Source: Orrella dioscoreae (GTDB lineage Bacteria; Pseudomonadota; Gammaproteobacteria; Burkholderiales; Burkholderiaceae_B). Taken from it: 64,000 bases of DNA. The translations under genes were made by a program, and so were the position numbers. How positions within the stretch are numbered: the first letter of the stretch is position 1; every line of letters begins with the position of its first letter. The stretch spans positions 62,001-126,000 of the forward strand of contig NZ_LT907988.1 in NCBI RefSeq assembly GCF_900089455.2, written 5' to 3'. Below, one piece after another: positions 28,903-38,137 of the stretch. The notes beneath the pieces are model-generated. The model was not told the origin of the DNA. It ran no database searches and worked only from the letters and a program-made list of their open reading frames with translations.

Positions 28903-28981
28903 TATGCTTATGGCCTTGCCGCCCGGGCGGGCAACAGGGGATGAACCAGGCCGCCATCCGACAACCAGGAGAAGAAACCCC

Positions 28982-29010
28982 GTGGCATACCCCCTACCCA
29001 GGCGTAGAAT
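28982..29010 (+). promoter_or_regulatory. Predicted promoter of the marR gene
   Basis: A -35 GTGGCA (28982-28987) is 17 bp from a -10 TAGAAT (29005-29010), 43 bp before the marR start. It is divergent from the str promoter, 80 bp away. Confidence 0.45.
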
Positions 29011-29052
29011 CCCTTTTTTCGCCTGTCTGCGGCCTGTTGCGCCCTGCCTTCC

Positions 29053-29562
29053 ATGACCGCCCTGCCCCCTGCGACCGCCCCGTCGGCCGAACTGGCTGCC
29101 GCCGTCCAGAAATCGGCGCTGCTGGGCCGCCCCGGCTTCCTGATACGCCGCCTGCACCAGATCCACGGCGCCCTTTTCCTGGAGGAAACCGCCGAATTCG
29201 GCATCACGCCCGTCCAGTACAGCGTCCTGACCGCGCTGGCCGAGCATGGCGAAATGGACCAGATCAGCATCGCGCTGGAGGTCGGCCTGGAACGCACCAC
29301 CGTGGCCGAGGTCATCCAGCGCCTGGAGGGCCGGGGCCTGGTGCGCCGGCGGCAAAGCCCCAAGGACGGCCGGGTCCGGCTGGTGAAGCTGGCGCGCTCG
29401 GGCCAGCAGATGGTGGAAGGCATGGCCGAAGCCGTGCAGCGGGCGCATGATCGGACCATCGCGCCGCTGCCGCCGCAGGACCGTGACCAGTTGATGCTGC
29501 TGCTGATCCGTTTGTTGGAAGCCAACAACGATGTCGGCACCGTGCCCTTCCGCCTGCCCTGA
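29053..29562 (+). CDS. MarR-family transcriptional regulator
   Basis: This is a 169-residue dimeric winged-helix regulator. A helical N-terminal region (GFLIRRLHQIHGALFLEET) is followed by the DNA-binding wing region (about 60-115), with SIALEVGLERTTVAEVIQRLEGRGLVRRR and SPKDGRVRLVKL. Such proteins usually repress nearby genes and respond to small phenolic ligands. It ends 9 nt before the phosphoribosyltransferase gene, a likely partner. No palindromic operator was evident upstream. Confidence 0.93.
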   Translation: MTALPPATAPSAELAAAVQKSALLGRPGFLIRRLHQIHGALFLEETAEFGITPVQYSVLTALAEHGEMDQISIALEVGLERTTVAEVIQRLEGRGLVRRRQSPKDGRVRLVKLARSGQQMVEGMAEAVQRAHDRTIAPLPPQDRDQLMLLLIRLLEANNDVGTVPFRLP

Positions 29563-29571
29563 CACCGCGAC

Positions 29572-30282
29572 ATGCCGACCCCGCCCTCCCACGGCTTCGA
29601 CAGCACCCAGGGCTACTGGCAGGCGCTGCTTGCGGCCGATGCGCTGGACATGCCGCTGGACGGCCCCTATCAGCGCGGCTACCCGGCCCGGCTGCCCGAT
29701 GGCCGCTACCTGGTGCTGCCGCTGCGCGGCGTGCCGCGGGATCCCGACCGTTGCGTCGCCTCGCTGATCGCCAACCATGCCTCTTTTTCCGTCATCGACG
29801 CCCTGTGCGGCTTCATGGCCGACGCGGCCCGGCCGCTGGCGGCGGACTGCGTGGTGGGGCTGCCCACGCTGGGGCTGGCCTTCGCGCCCCAGGTGGCGCG
29901 CACCCTGGGCTTCTCGCGCTACGTCCCCTTCGGGTATTCACGCAAGTATTGGTACCGGGACGACCTGGCCGTGCCCGTCAGTTCGCTGACGTCGCCGGGC
30001 GCGAGCAAGATGCTGTACGTGGACCCGAACCTGGCCGGCAGCCTGCGGGGCGCCCGCGTGCTGGTGGTCGACGACGCCGTCAGCACAGGCCAGACGATGC
30101 AGGCGGCGCTGGCGCTGCTGGCGCGCTGCGGCGCCGAAGTCGCCGGCATTGCGGTGGCCATGCGCCAGGGCACGCGCTGGCGCGAGGTGCTGGTGGACCC
30201 CGCCGGCCAGCCCCTGCCCGTGGTGGCGGCCTTCGATTCGCCACGGCTGCGGCGCGTGGCGGATGGCTGGCTGCCTGAATAA
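29572..30282 (+). CDS. Phosphoribosyltransferase-fold protein
   Basis: The 236 residues carry the type I PRPP-binding loop VLVVDDAVSTGQ (163-174). The N-terminal half has ADCVVGLPTLGLAFAPQVAR, resembling the purine phosphoribosyltransferase core. It probably binds PRPP or a nucleotide in the cytoplasm, but the base or acceptor is not recognisable. Overall it resembles adenine/xanthine phosphoribosyltransferase-like proteins without being clearly Apt. It is co-directional with marR, 9 nt downstream. Confidence 0.75.
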   Translation: MPTPPSHGFDSTQGYWQALLAADALDMPLDGPYQRGYPARLPDGRYLVLPLRGVPRDPDRCVASLIANHASFSVIDALCGFMADAARPLAADCVVGLPTLGLAFAPQVARTLGFSRYVPFGYSRKYWYRDDLAVPVSSLTSPGASKMLYVDPNLAGSLRGARVLVVDDAVSTGQTMQAALALLARCGAEVAGIAVAMRQGTRWREVLVDPAGQPLPVVAAFDSPRLRRVADGWLPE

Positions 30283-30311
30283 AGAGGGGCGAACGCGGAC
30301 GCCGCCTGGGT

Positions 30312-31397
30312 TCAGGGCTGGCCGGCAGCCGCCCGGGACAGGCTCCGTGCCACCGCGTCAAAGGCGGCCACCGCCTGGTCGATCGACGCGTCATCGATAT
30401 GGCGATGCGTGACGCAACGCAGGCGCTGTGCGCCCCAGGGCCGCACGCGCAGTCCGGCCCCCTCCAGCGCCGCCACCCAGAACGCGCTATCGCGCCCCGT
30501 TGCCCGGACATCCACCTGAACGATATTGGTCTGGGGTTCGCTGGCCAGCAAAGGGCCGCCCAGCGCATTCAATGCAGCGCTCAGGTTGCGCGCGCGCGCA
30601 TGATCCTCGGCCAGGCGCGCGCGCATGGCGTCGATCGCCACCAGACCCGCGGCCGCCACCACGCCCGCCTGCCGCTGCGTGCCGCCCACCATGCGGCGCA
30701 GTACCCGCGCGCGCGCGACGAGCGCGCGCGTGCCGGCAAGCACCGCGCCCACGGGCGCGCTCAGCCCCTTGGACAGGCACAGCGAAACCGTATCGGCATG
30801 CCGCGCGATCTCGGAGGGAGGCACGTCGAGCGCCACGGCTGCGTTGCATAGCCGGGCGCCATCCAGGTGGACCGCCGCGCCGTACTGGCGGGCCAGGTCG
30901 GACACGCTACGCATGTGATCGAGCGGCAGCACCGTCCCGCCCGCATTGTTGTGCGAGGTTTCCATCGCAACAAGGGCGCTGCGAAGCTTGTGGCCGCCGC
31001 CGGCCAGGGTCTCCTGCAGCACGCCAGTGTCCATCGCGCCGCCCTGCCCCGGCACGCCCAGATAGAACACACCCGTCAGCGTGGCCGCGCCGCGCTCGGA
31101 CGTATACATATGCGCGCTCGACTCAAGCACCAGTTGCTCATGACGAGGCGCCTGCGCCAGCACCGCCAGCAGATTGGCCATGGTGCAACTGGGGACGAAC
31201 AGGCTCGCCTCCTTGCCCAGCATGGACGCCGCGCCTGCCTCCAGGGCGCCCACGGTGGGGTCGCCCTCCAGGCCGTCGTCGCCCAACTCCGCGGTAAGCA
31301 TGCGCGCCAGCATCTCGGGCGTGGGGCGCGTCACGGTGTCGCTGCGAAGATCCACCGCGAGGCGGCTGGCGTGGTCGGCGGAAGGAATATCCATCAT
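30312..31397 (-). CDS. ltaE: Low-specificity L-threonine aldolase
   Basis: This PLP enzyme cleaves L-threonine, L-allo-threonine and related beta-hydroxy amino acids to glycine plus an aldehyde. The 361 residues show VDLRSDTVTRPTPEM (15-29), HLDGAR (177-182) and the Schiff-base lysine Lys210 in SLCLSKGLSAPVG. It starts 6 nt after gltL, so the aldolase is translated from the transporter operon. Family members also include D-specific or other aldolases of the same fold; the stereochemistry is not settled by sequence. Confidence 0.9.
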   Translation of the reverse strand: MMDIPSADHASRLAVDLRSDTVTRPTPEMLARMLTAELGDDGLEGDPTVGALEAGAASMLGKEASLFVPSCTMANLLAVLAQAPRHEQLVLESSAHMYTSERGAATLTGVFYLGVPGQGGAMDTGVLQETLAGGGHKLRSALVAMETSHNNAGGTVLPLDHMRSVSDLARQYGAAVHLDGARLCNAAVALDVPPSEIARHADTVSLCLSKGLSAPVGAVLAGTRALVARARVLRRMVGGTQRQAGVVAAAGLVAIDAMRARLAEDHARARNLSAALNALGGPLLASEPQTNIVQVDVRATGRDSAFWVAALEGAGLRVRPWGAQRLRCVTHRHIDDASIDQAVAAFDAVARSLSRAAAGQP

Positions 31398-31403
31398 TCG
31401 GGC

Positions 31404-32138
31404 TCAGTGCTGAAGAATCTTGGAAAGGAACTGGCGGGTACGTTCGGTGCGCGCCGACAGGTCGCCGAAGAAGGACTCCTTGAGGCAGTCCTCCACGATG
31501 CGCCCGCCATCCATGAAGAGCACCCGGTCAGCGACCCGTCGTGCGAAGCCCATTTCATGGGTCACGACCATCATCGTCATGCCTTCCTGCGCCAGGTCCG
31601 TCATGACGTCCAGGACCTCGTTGACCATCTCGGGATCCAGCGCGGAAGTCGGCTCGTCGAACAGCATCACCACCGGATCCATGGCCAATGCGCGGGCGAT
31701 CGCGACACGTTGCTGCTGTCCGCCGGACAAGGCGCCCGGATGCTTGTCCTGGTGGGCGGCCAGGCCCACGCGCTCGAGCAGCGCTCGGCCGCGCGTGTGT
31801 GCCTCCTCGGGTTTGCGGCGCAAGGCCTGCACCTGGGCCAGGCAAAGGTTCTCCATGACGGTCAGGTGCGGGAACAGTTCGAAATGCTGGAAGACCATGC
31901 CTGCAATGGCGCGCAGCCGGGGCAGGTTGGTGCCTGGCGCGCCCACCGGGATCCCGTTCACCCGGATCTCGCCTTTCTGGAAGGGCTCCAGCGCATTGAC
32001 CGTCTTGATCAGGGTCGACTTGCCCGAGCCAGAAGGCCCGCACACGACGACGACCTCGCCCTTGGCGACGCGGGTCGTGCAATCGTCCAGCACCTGAAAC
32101 TCGCCGTACCACTTGCTGACGTGATCGATTTCTATCAT
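31404..32138 (-). CDS. gltL: Polar amino-acid ABC importer, ATPase subunit
   Basis: The 244 residues show Walker [10 protein letters not shown] (about 33-41), Q-loop [11 protein letters not shown], signature [15 protein letters not shown], Walker [14 protein letters not shown] and switch region VVTHEMGF. All catalytic motifs are intact. The ATG at 32138 was chosen because AGGA lies 6 nt upstream. It is the fourth gene of gltI-gltJ-gltK-gltL-ltaE. The symbol reflects family resemblance; the transported amino acid is not proven. Confidence 0.93.
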   Translation of the reverse strand: MIEIDHVSKWYGEFQVLDDCTTRVAKGEVVVVCGPSGSGKSTLIKTVNALEPFQKGEIRVNGIPVGAPGTNLPRLRAIAGMVFQHFELFPHLTVMENLCLAQVQALRRKPEEAHTRGRALLERVGLAAHQDKHPGALSGGQQQRVAIARALAMDPVVMLFDEPTSALDPEMVNEVLDVMTDLAQEGMTMMVVTHEMGFARRVADRVLFMDGGRIVEDCLKESFFGDLSARTERTRQFLSKILQH

Positions 32139-32163
32139 GAGGAATCCTGTTACGGCGCGCGGG

Positions 32164-32853
32164 TCAGCGCGCCATGCGGGTGCGGCGCTCCAGGTGCTTG
32201 ACCAGGCGCGACGCAATGAAGCAGATGACGAAGTAGACGGCGGCAACGAAGAGGTACATCTCGGCCAGGCGGCCGTCCCGTTGCCCCACCTTGGCGGCCG
32301 CCCCCAGGAAGTCGGTCAGGGACAGCACGTAGACCAGCGAGGTGTCCTGGAACAGGATGATCATGCGCGTGAGCAAGGCGGGCGTCATGTTGCGCAAGGC
32401 TTGCGGCAACACGACGAAGCGCAGGTTCTGCCAGGGCCCCAGGCCAAGCGCCATGCCCGCACTCAACTGGCCGCGCGGAATGGACTGGATGCCGGCGCGC
32501 AGGATCTCGCAGAAGTACGCCGCCTCGAACAGGGAGAACGTGATGATGGCCGAGTTGACCGCGCCCACCTGGACGGGCCGCGGCGCGCCGAGCACCCACG
32601 CGCCGATGTAGGGCACCAGGAAGTAGAACCAGAAGATCACCAGCAGCAGCGGAATCGAGCGCATGGTGTTGACGTAGGCCCCGGCGGGAACGGACAGCCA
32701 GGCGAACGGCGACAGCCGCATGACCGCCAGCACCGCGCCGAACAGCAGCCCGAAGGCGCCCGACACCAGCGTCAGCATGATCGAGAACTGCAGGCCGGTG
32801 CCCAGCAGGTAGGGAGCCGAATCCAGGATGACGGAAAAATCGAGGTTGCCCAT
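32164..32853 (-). CDS. gltK: Polar amino-acid ABC importer, permease subunit
   Basis: This HisM/GltK-type inner-membrane permease has about five spans. The EAA loop region reads [22 protein letters not shown], followed by [16 protein letters not shown]. From the ATG at 32853 (229 residues) AAGGA lies 6 nt upstream. An adjacent ATG at 32856 is equally possible, and a start at 32886 would overlap gltJ. Confidence 0.92.
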   Translation of the reverse strand: MGNLDFSVILDSAPYLLGTGLQFSIMLTLVSGAFGLLFGAVLAVMRLSPFAWLSVPAGAYVNTMRSIPLLLVIFWFYFLVPYIGAWVLGAPRPVQVGAVNSAIITFSLFEAAYFCEILRAGIQSIPRGQLSAGMALGLGPWQNLRFVVLPQALRNMTPALLTRMIILFQDTSLVYVLSLTDFLGAAAKVGQRDGRLAEMYLFVAAVYFVICFIASRLVKHLERRTRMAR

Positions 32854-32863
32854 CATGCGTCCT

Positions 32864-33610
32864 TCAACGGCTCTTGTCCGCGCCAATCAGGCCCGGCACC
32901 GCCCAACGCCGCTCCAGCGCGCGCATGCCGCGCGCCACCAGGCCATTGAGCAACAGGTAGATCAGCGTGGCGGCGGTGAAGGCCTCCAAGATGTGGAAGC
33001 TGAACTCCTGCATGGCGCGGGCCTGTCCGGTCAGTTCCAGCAGGCCGATGGTCAGCGCCACCGACGAATACTTGATCGTGCCCATGAACTCGGACGTCAG
33101 CGGCGGGATCACGATGCGGAAGGCTTCCGGCAGGATCACGTGCCGATACAGCTGCCGCTGTGTCAGCCCCAGCGCGATGCCGGCCTGGAACTGGCCGCGC
33201 GGCAGGGACTGTATGCCCGCGCGCAATTGCTCGGCGATCCGCGCCGAGCCGTAGCAGCCCAGGCACAGCAGCGCCGGCAGGAACTGGCCCCAGGGTTGCG
33301 GCATCTGCTTCAAGGCCAGCCCCCAGGCACGCGGCAGCAGTTCGGGCAGGACGAAGTACCAGAGGAACATCTGCACCAGCAGCGGGATGTTTCGGAACAG
33401 CTCGACGTACGCGGCCCCGATCAAGTTCGCCGGCCGCGATGGCACCGTGCGCATCACGCCCAGCATGGCGCCAAGCAGCAGGGAGAAGACGATCGCGCCG
33501 CTGGCCAGGGCCAGCGTCCAACCCGTGCCGATGAGGAGGGTCTGCCAATAGGCATGGACGCCATTGGGCGAGAGGTCCAGGAAGACGGACCAGTTCCAGT
33601 CGTAGTTCAT
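32864..33610 (-). CDS. gltJ: Polar amino-acid ABC importer, permease subunit
   Basis: This is the second permease of the heterodimer, 248 residues from the ATG at 33610. The N-terminal MNYDWNWSVFLDL resembles GltJ. The EAA region is AEQLRAGIQSLPRGQFQAGIALG, then LYRHVILPEAFRIVIPPL. It ends 10 nt before gltK and follows gltI by 61 nt. Confidence 0.92.
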   Translation of the reverse strand: MNYDWNWSVFLDLSPNGVHAYWQTLLIGTGWTLALASGAIVFSLLLGAMLGVMRTVPSRPANLIGAAYVELFRNIPLLVQMFLWYFVLPELLPRAWGLALKQMPQPWGQFLPALLCLGCYGSARIAEQLRAGIQSLPRGQFQAGIALGLTQRQLYRHVILPEAFRIVIPPLTSEFMGTIKYSSVALTIGLLELTGQARAMQEFSFHILEAFTAATLIYLLLNGLVARGMRALERRWAVPGLIGADKSR

Positions 33611-33671
33611 GATGCGCGCCACGCACGCCGGGACGCGCGGCCCATGCCAGCACGCCCCGGCCGATCAGGGA

Positions 33672-34577
33672 TCAGAGATAGTCGGCCGGCTCGCCCGAGT
33701 CGGAGGGATTGGCCAGCGCGCGCTTGAGCACGTCGCTCATCGGATAGCGCAGGTTGATCTGCTTGGGCGGAATGGGCGAAGTGAAGTATTTGTCGTAGAT
33801 GCGCGCCACCGTGCCATTGCGGATCAGCTCGCGCACGGCGTCATCCACCGCCTTCTTGAAGGCGGGATCGTCCTTGGGTTGGACGATCCCATACGGCGCC
33901 ACTTCGAGGCCCTTGGTGCCCACCACGAAATCATCCGGCCGGCGCGCCGATGCCACCGCGCCATACGCCAGGCCATCGTCATTGACGGATGCCGAGGCGC
34001 GGCCGCTTTCCACCATCAGGAAGGCCTCGGCCGTGTCCTTGGCGGGCAGGACGGTGATGCCGTACTTGTGCGCCGCGTTCAATTGCGAAATCAGCTTGAA
34101 GGTCTGGCCGCCGGCCTGGGCAGTCACGGTCTTGCCACGGAAGGAATTCAGGTCATTGACGTCGACCCCGCCATCCTTGCGCGCCACCAGCACCACCTGC
34201 GCGACGAAGGTCGTCGGCGCGAACGAGACGAACTTGTGGCGGTCGGTCTTGTTGGTGGTGTTGCCGCACTCGAGGTCGATCGTGCCATTGCCGATCAGCG
34301 GCAGGCGCGTGGCGGACGTCGTGGGGTTGTAGCGCACGGTCAGGGCGGGCAGGTTCAGGGTGCGCTTGAGTTCGTTCGCCACCTGCTCGCAGATCTCGAC
34401 GCTGTAGCCGATGGGCTTCTGCTGGCCGTCCAGATAGGCGAACGGCACCGACGTTTCCGGATGGCCCAGGGTGATCACGCCGGTCTGGCGCAGTTTGTCG
34501 ATACGGCTGCCGCCGTCGGCCCACGCAGGCGCGCAGGCCAGCGACGCGACGGTGAGGATCGCTGCTATGGCTTTCAT
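33672..34577 (-). CDS. gltI: Periplasmic amino-acid-binding protein
   Basis: This is the substrate-binding protein of the importer. The 301 residues start with a signal peptide cleaved near CAPAWA (about 20), then GVITLGHPETSVPFAYLDGQ and TIDLECGNTTNKTDR, like GltI/DEBP. AGGGA lies 7 nt before the ATG at 34577. It is first in the operon and divergent from a LysR regulator. The operon-encoded threonine aldolase suggests that the ligand may be a hydroxy amino acid rather than glutamate/aspartate. Confidence 0.92.
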   Translation of the reverse strand: MKAIAAILTVASLACAPAWADGGSRIDKLRQTGVITLGHPETSVPFAYLDGQQKPIGYSVEICEQVANELKRTLNLPALTVRYNPTTSATRLPLIGNGTIDLECGNTTNKTDRHKFVSFAPTTFVAQVVLVARKDGGVDVNDLNSFRGKTVTAQAGGQTFKLISQLNAAHKYGITVLPAKDTAEAFLMVESGRASASVNDDGLAYGAVASARRPDDFVVGTKGLEVAPYGIVQPKDDPAFKKAVDDAVRELIRNGTVARIYDKYFTSPIPPKQINLRYPMSDVLKRALANPSDSGEPADYL

Positions 34578-34731
34578 GACGTTTTCCCTTGTAGCCGCTG
34601 TCGCGGCATGTTCTATATCGTCCGGCTGGTGCCGGTCCGCTTGCAGCTTCTGCCTGCTGCTGGCCAAAGTATGGGGGATGGCCTATCGTTGACGCCAATA
34701 CCAATCACGTATCCATTCATACATTTCTGAT
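34578..34731. promoter_or_regulatory. Divergent lysR-gltI control region
   Basis: This 154-bp spacer must hold both promoters. An imperfect palindrome CATA-N9-TATG (34718-34734) overlaps the lysR start and contains a T-N11-A core, the LysR-type pattern. No convincing -35/-10 pair could be singled out. Confidence 0.3.
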
Positions 34732-35661
34732 ATGCAGAAGACCCGCCTGGCGCTGCGCCACATCGAGGCATTCCGTGCGGTGATGCTGGGCGGCTCCATG
34801 ACCGAGGCCGCCAGGCGGCTGCACACCTCGCAGCCGCAGGTCAGCCGGCTCATCTCGCAGCTGGAAACGATCACCCAGTTCGCGCTGTTCGACCGCAAAG
34901 GCAGCAAGCTGTCGCCCACCGTCGACGGCCTGCGTTTCTTCGAGGAAGTGGAGAAGACCTTCATCGGCCTGGCGGGACTGGAGTCCGCCGCCGCGGGCAT
35001 CCGCTCCTTCGGCGCGGGGCGCCTGAGCGTGGCGGCCATGCCCCGGCTGGCGGGAGGGCTGCTGGCGCGCATCGTGGCGCGCTTCAAGGCGCAGTATCCC
35101 GAAGTGACGGTGTCGATCCATTCCGGCTCCGACACCGCCGTGAACCACTGGATCGCCTCGGGTTTCTGCGACACCGGCCTGGCGATGCTCTATGGCGAGT
35201 CGCCCCACATCCAGGTCGAGCCGGTGATCACCACGCAGTGTGTCGCGGTGCTGCCGCCTGGCCATCCTCTGGCGCGCCACCGGCGCCTGAAGCCCGCGGA
35301 CTTCGCGGGCTTGCCGTTCATCTCGTTTCCGCCGGGCGCCCCCATGCGCGAACACGTGGACCAGATCTTCACGGCGGCCGGCGTGGAGCGCGGCGTGACC
35401 GCCGCCGAGGCCAGCCTCGGCGCATCGATCTGCGCGCTGGTGGCGCAGGGCCTGGGCGTCAGCCTCATCAACCCCCTGGCGGCACGCGAGGAAAGCCAAG
35501 GCTCGGGCCTTGAGATCCGCCCCTTCGCGCCCTCGGTTCCGCTGTCCATTGCGTTGCTGTTCCCGCCGTACCACACGCGGTCACGGCTCGTGACCGTCTT
35601 CAGCCAGCTGGCGCGCGACGTGATACGGCAGGAGCTCGACTGGCTCAGGCCCAGGCGGTAG
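34732..35661 (+). CDS. LysR-family transcriptional regulator
   Basis: The 309 residues begin with a winged helix (about 8-66; RHIEAFRAVMLGGSMTEAARRLHTSQPQVSRLI). A two-lobed periplasmic-binding-like effector domain (about 95-300) follows, with GLAMLYGESPHIQVEPV and ALVAQGLGVSLINPLAARE. It is divergent from gltI and probably controls the gltIJKL-ltaE operon. No clear ribosome-binding site precedes the ATG. Confidence 0.92.
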   Translation: MQKTRLALRHIEAFRAVMLGGSMTEAARRLHTSQPQVSRLISQLETITQFALFDRKGSKLSPTVDGLRFFEEVEKTFIGLAGLESAAAGIRSFGAGRLSVAAMPRLAGGLLARIVARFKAQYPEVTVSIHSGSDTAVNHWIASGFCDTGLAMLYGESPHIQVEPVITTQCVAVLPPGHPLARHRRLKPADFAGLPFISFPPGAPMREHVDQIFTAAGVERGVTAAEASLGASICALVAQGLGVSLINPLAAREESQGSGLEIRPFAPSVPLSIALLFPPYHTRSRLVTVFSQLARDVIRQELDWLRPRR

Positions 35662-35680
35662 CCCCGCGGGCCGCCAGGCC
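35648..35680. terminator. Imperfect hairpin between convergent lysR and the dehydrogenase gene
   Basis: The lysR and aldehyde dehydrogenase genes converge with only 20 nt between them. A GC-rich imperfect stem (about 35648-35658 with 35671-35680) spans both stops. There is no U-run, so it is at best a weak or Rho-assisted terminator. Confidence 0.3.
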
Positions 35681-35681
35681 G

Positions 35682-37157
35682 TCAGAACGGGAACGCCCGC
35701 TTTCCCATCTGGATGGTCACCCACTTCACCTCCGTCATTTCCTCGATGGAGGCCATGCCGCCCTCGCGGCCGAAACCGCTCTCCTTGACGCCGCCGAAAG
35801 CGATGTGCGGCTCGTCCGAGATCGTCGCGTCATTGATGTGCACCATGCCCGATTCGGCGCGCAGGGCGAAATCCATGGCCTTCTGCATGTCGTTGGTCAC
35901 GATGGCCGAGGACAGGCCCGCCGAGGTGTTGTTCGCCAGGGCGAGGGCCTCCTCGTAGTCCTCGGCGCGCAGGATCGACGTGACGGGACCGAACGACTCT
36001 TCCTGGTAGATCGGCATGTCGGGGGTCACGTCCGCCACCACCGTGGGCTGGAAGTACGGGCCGTCGTGCGTGCCGCCGCAAAGGATGCGCGCGCCTTGCG
36101 CCACCGACTCGGCAAGCTGGCGGGCGATGAAGTCGCACTGCGACGGGCGGATCAGCGGCCCTACGATCGTGGCGGGATCGCGCGGATCGCCCACCTTGAT
36201 CCCATGCGCCTTGCGCACGAATTTCTCGCAGAAGGCGTCATACAAGGGCGCCTCGACGATGAGGCGCGAGCTGGCCATGCAGACCTGCCCCTGGTGATAG
36301 AAGATGCCGAACGCGGCGGCGTCCACCGCGTAGTCCAGGTCTGCATCCCTGAGCACGACCAGGGGGCTCTTGCCACCCATTTCCAGCGTGACGCGCTTCA
36401 TGTGCCTGCCCGCCTCCGCGGCCAGCAGGCGCCCGACCCGGCTCGACCCGGTGAAGGTCAGGAGCCGCACCCTGGGATCGGAGACGAGCTTCTGGCCCAC
36501 GATCTCGGCGGACCCCGGCACGACGTTGAGCACGCCCGGCGGCAGGCCCGCCGCCTCGAACACCTCGGCGATCTTCAGGCCGGACAGCGGCGCCAGTTCC
36601 GAGGGCTTGAGGACGAAGGTGTTGCCCGCCGCCAGCGCGAAGGCGACCTTCTTCATGGCCAGCAGGAAGGGCGAGTTGAACGGCGCGATCCCGGCCACCA
36701 CGCCCAGGGGTTGGCGCAGGGTCATGGAAAGCTGGCCCGGCTGGCTGGTCGGGAAGGTATCGCCGTGCGGGCGGCGCACGCAGCCGGCGGCCACGCGCAG
36801 GCATTCGATGGCATACCCCACTTCCCATGGCGCCTTCAGCATGACCGAGCCGGTTTCCTCGATGATCAGGTCGCGGATGGCATCGGCCTGCTGCGCGATG
36901 ATCTCCGCGGCGCCCAGCAGCAGCGCCTCGCGCTCGGGCGCGGGCATCGCCGCCCAGGCAACGCGCGCGCGGTGCGCGCTGGCAAGCGCGTCCTCGACAT
37001 CCTGCGCACTGGCCTGCGCGATCCGCGCGAAGGCCTGCCCCGTGGCGGGATTGATATCGTCGGCGGCCGCGGCATCTCCGCCGGGACGCCATTGGCCGTC
37101 GATGAACATCGGCTGGACGGCGAGGCTGGCCGCCAGGTGGGTATCGATACGATTCAT
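35682..37157 (-). CDS. NAD(P)-dependent aldehyde dehydrogenase
   Basis: This enzyme oxidises an aldehyde to its acid. The 491 residues carry Asn161 (PFNSPF), Lys184 (LKPSE), the general base Glu259 (LEMGGKSP) and the nucleophile Cys293 (GQVCMASSR). It resembles the benzaldehyde/vanillin dehydrogenase branch, but the substrate is unknown. It is the last of 19 tandem genes, 16 nt after the acetamidase gene. It could oxidise the aldehyde made by the GMC oxidoreductase of the same cluster. Confidence 0.93.
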   Translation of the reverse strand: MNRIDTHLAASLAVQPMFIDGQWRPGGDAAAADDINPATGQAFARIAQASAQDVEDALASAHRARVAWAAMPAPEREALLLGAAEIIAQQADAIRDLIIEETGSVMLKAPWEVGYAIECLRVAAGCVRRPHGDTFPTSQPGQLSMTLRQPLGVVAGIAPFNSPFLLAMKKVAFALAAGNTFVLKPSELAPLSGLKIAEVFEAAGLPPGVLNVVPGSAEIVGQKLVSDPRVRLLTFTGSSRVGRLLAAEAGRHMKRVTLEMGGKSPLVVLRDADLDYAVDAAAFGIFYHQGQVCMASSRLIVEAPLYDAFCEKFVRKAHGIKVGDPRDPATIVGPLIRPSQCDFIARQLAESVAQGARILCGGTHDGPYFQPTVVADVTPDMPIYQEESFGPVTSILRAEDYEEALALANNTSAGLSSAIVTNDMQKAMDFALRAESGMVHINDATISDEPHIAFGGVKESGFGREGGMASIEEMTEVKWVTIQMGKRAFPF

Positions 37158-37173
37158 GCTGTGCTCCTGTGGG

Positions 37174-38127
37174 TCAGTCTGGAACGGCCGGGCTGGCGGG
37201 CAATACGGATTTGGGCAGCATCACGTGGACGCCCTTGTTGACGTCGACCATCTGCGTGACGCGCAGGTCCGCCGCGATGCTGCACAAGCTATAGGCGTCC
37301 ACGGGAAGCAGGCCCCATCCCTCCACCAGCCAGGCAATCATGTTGCGCAGGGCCTGGCGGGCGGCGTCGTCGAGGTCCTCGTCCATGCCCATGGAGATGA
37401 GATGGGTCGGGCTTTCGGCGCGGGGAAAATCGAGCGACAGGTCCTTGCGCACGGTCAGCCGGAACACGCCGGACAGGCTGGTCTCGATGGCCGTCAGGCA
37501 GACCTCGCCATCGCCTTGCGCGGCATGGCCGTCACCCGCGGAAAAGAGCGCGCCGGGATTGAAGACCGGGAAATACACGGTCGTGCCCTGCACCAGGGCC
37601 TTGTTGTCCATGTTGCCGCCATGCTCGCGCGGGATGGTCGACGTGATGCGGCCATAGTGCGGCGGCGGAGCGACGCCGAAATTGCCGAAGAACGGCGCCA
37701 GCGGCACCCGCGAGCCCCATGGCAGCGTGGCCACGCCGGCCTGGCAGTCCAGGTCGATGTGCAGGCGGCGCGCCACCGGGAAATCAGCGGGCAGCGTTCC
37801 GTGCAGCGGCAGGATCAGATTCCAGCCCCAGTCCTGCCGCAGCGAGATCTCCAGGATGTCCACCTGCAGCACGTCGCCCGGCGCCGCCCCTTCCACCCAT
37901 ACCGGACCGGTCAGCAGATGCGGGCCGGGACCGCGTGGCGTGCCCGCCAGGACGTCGCGATGCTCGGGCAGCAGGCGCGACGCGTCGTGCAGGTCATCCG
38001 GTTCACCCGACAGGGAATCGAGCGCCACGGTGTCGCCCGAGGCCACCCTCAGGACGGGCTGGCTGGCCGCGTCCCAATATCCCCATTGCACGGTGTCCGG
38101 ACGCGCGGGCAATCGATGATGTGTCAT
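37174..38127 (-). CDS. Acetamidase/formamidase family amidase
   Basis: The FmdA/AmdA family hydrolyses short aliphatic amides (formamide, acetamide) to acid plus ammonia. The 317 residues contain GPGPHLLTGPVWVEGA, the metal and active-site block HYGRITSTIPREHGGNMDNK (about 156-175), GDGHAAQGDGEVCLTAIE and LPVDAYSLCSIAADLRVTQMVD. It lies 10 nt after a sugar-type permease gene. It would release ammonia from an amide intermediate of the pathway encoded upstream. Confidence 0.9.
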   Translation of the reverse strand: MTHHRLPARPDTVQWGYWDAASQPVLRVASGDTVALDSLSGEPDDLHDASRLLPEHRDVLAGTPRGPGPHLLTGPVWVEGAAPGDVLQVDILEISLRQDWGWNLILPLHGTLPADFPVARRLHIDLDCQAGVATLPWGSRVPLAPFFGNFGVAPPPHYGRITSTIPREHGGNMDNKALVQGTTVYFPVFNPGALFSAGDGHAAQGDGEVCLTAIETSLSGVFRLTVRKDLSLDFPRAESPTHLISMGMDEDLDDAARQALRNMIAWLVEGWGLLPVDAYSLCSIAADLRVTQMVDVNKGVHVMLPKSVLPASPAVPD

Positions 38128-38137
38128 GCCGTGTGCC

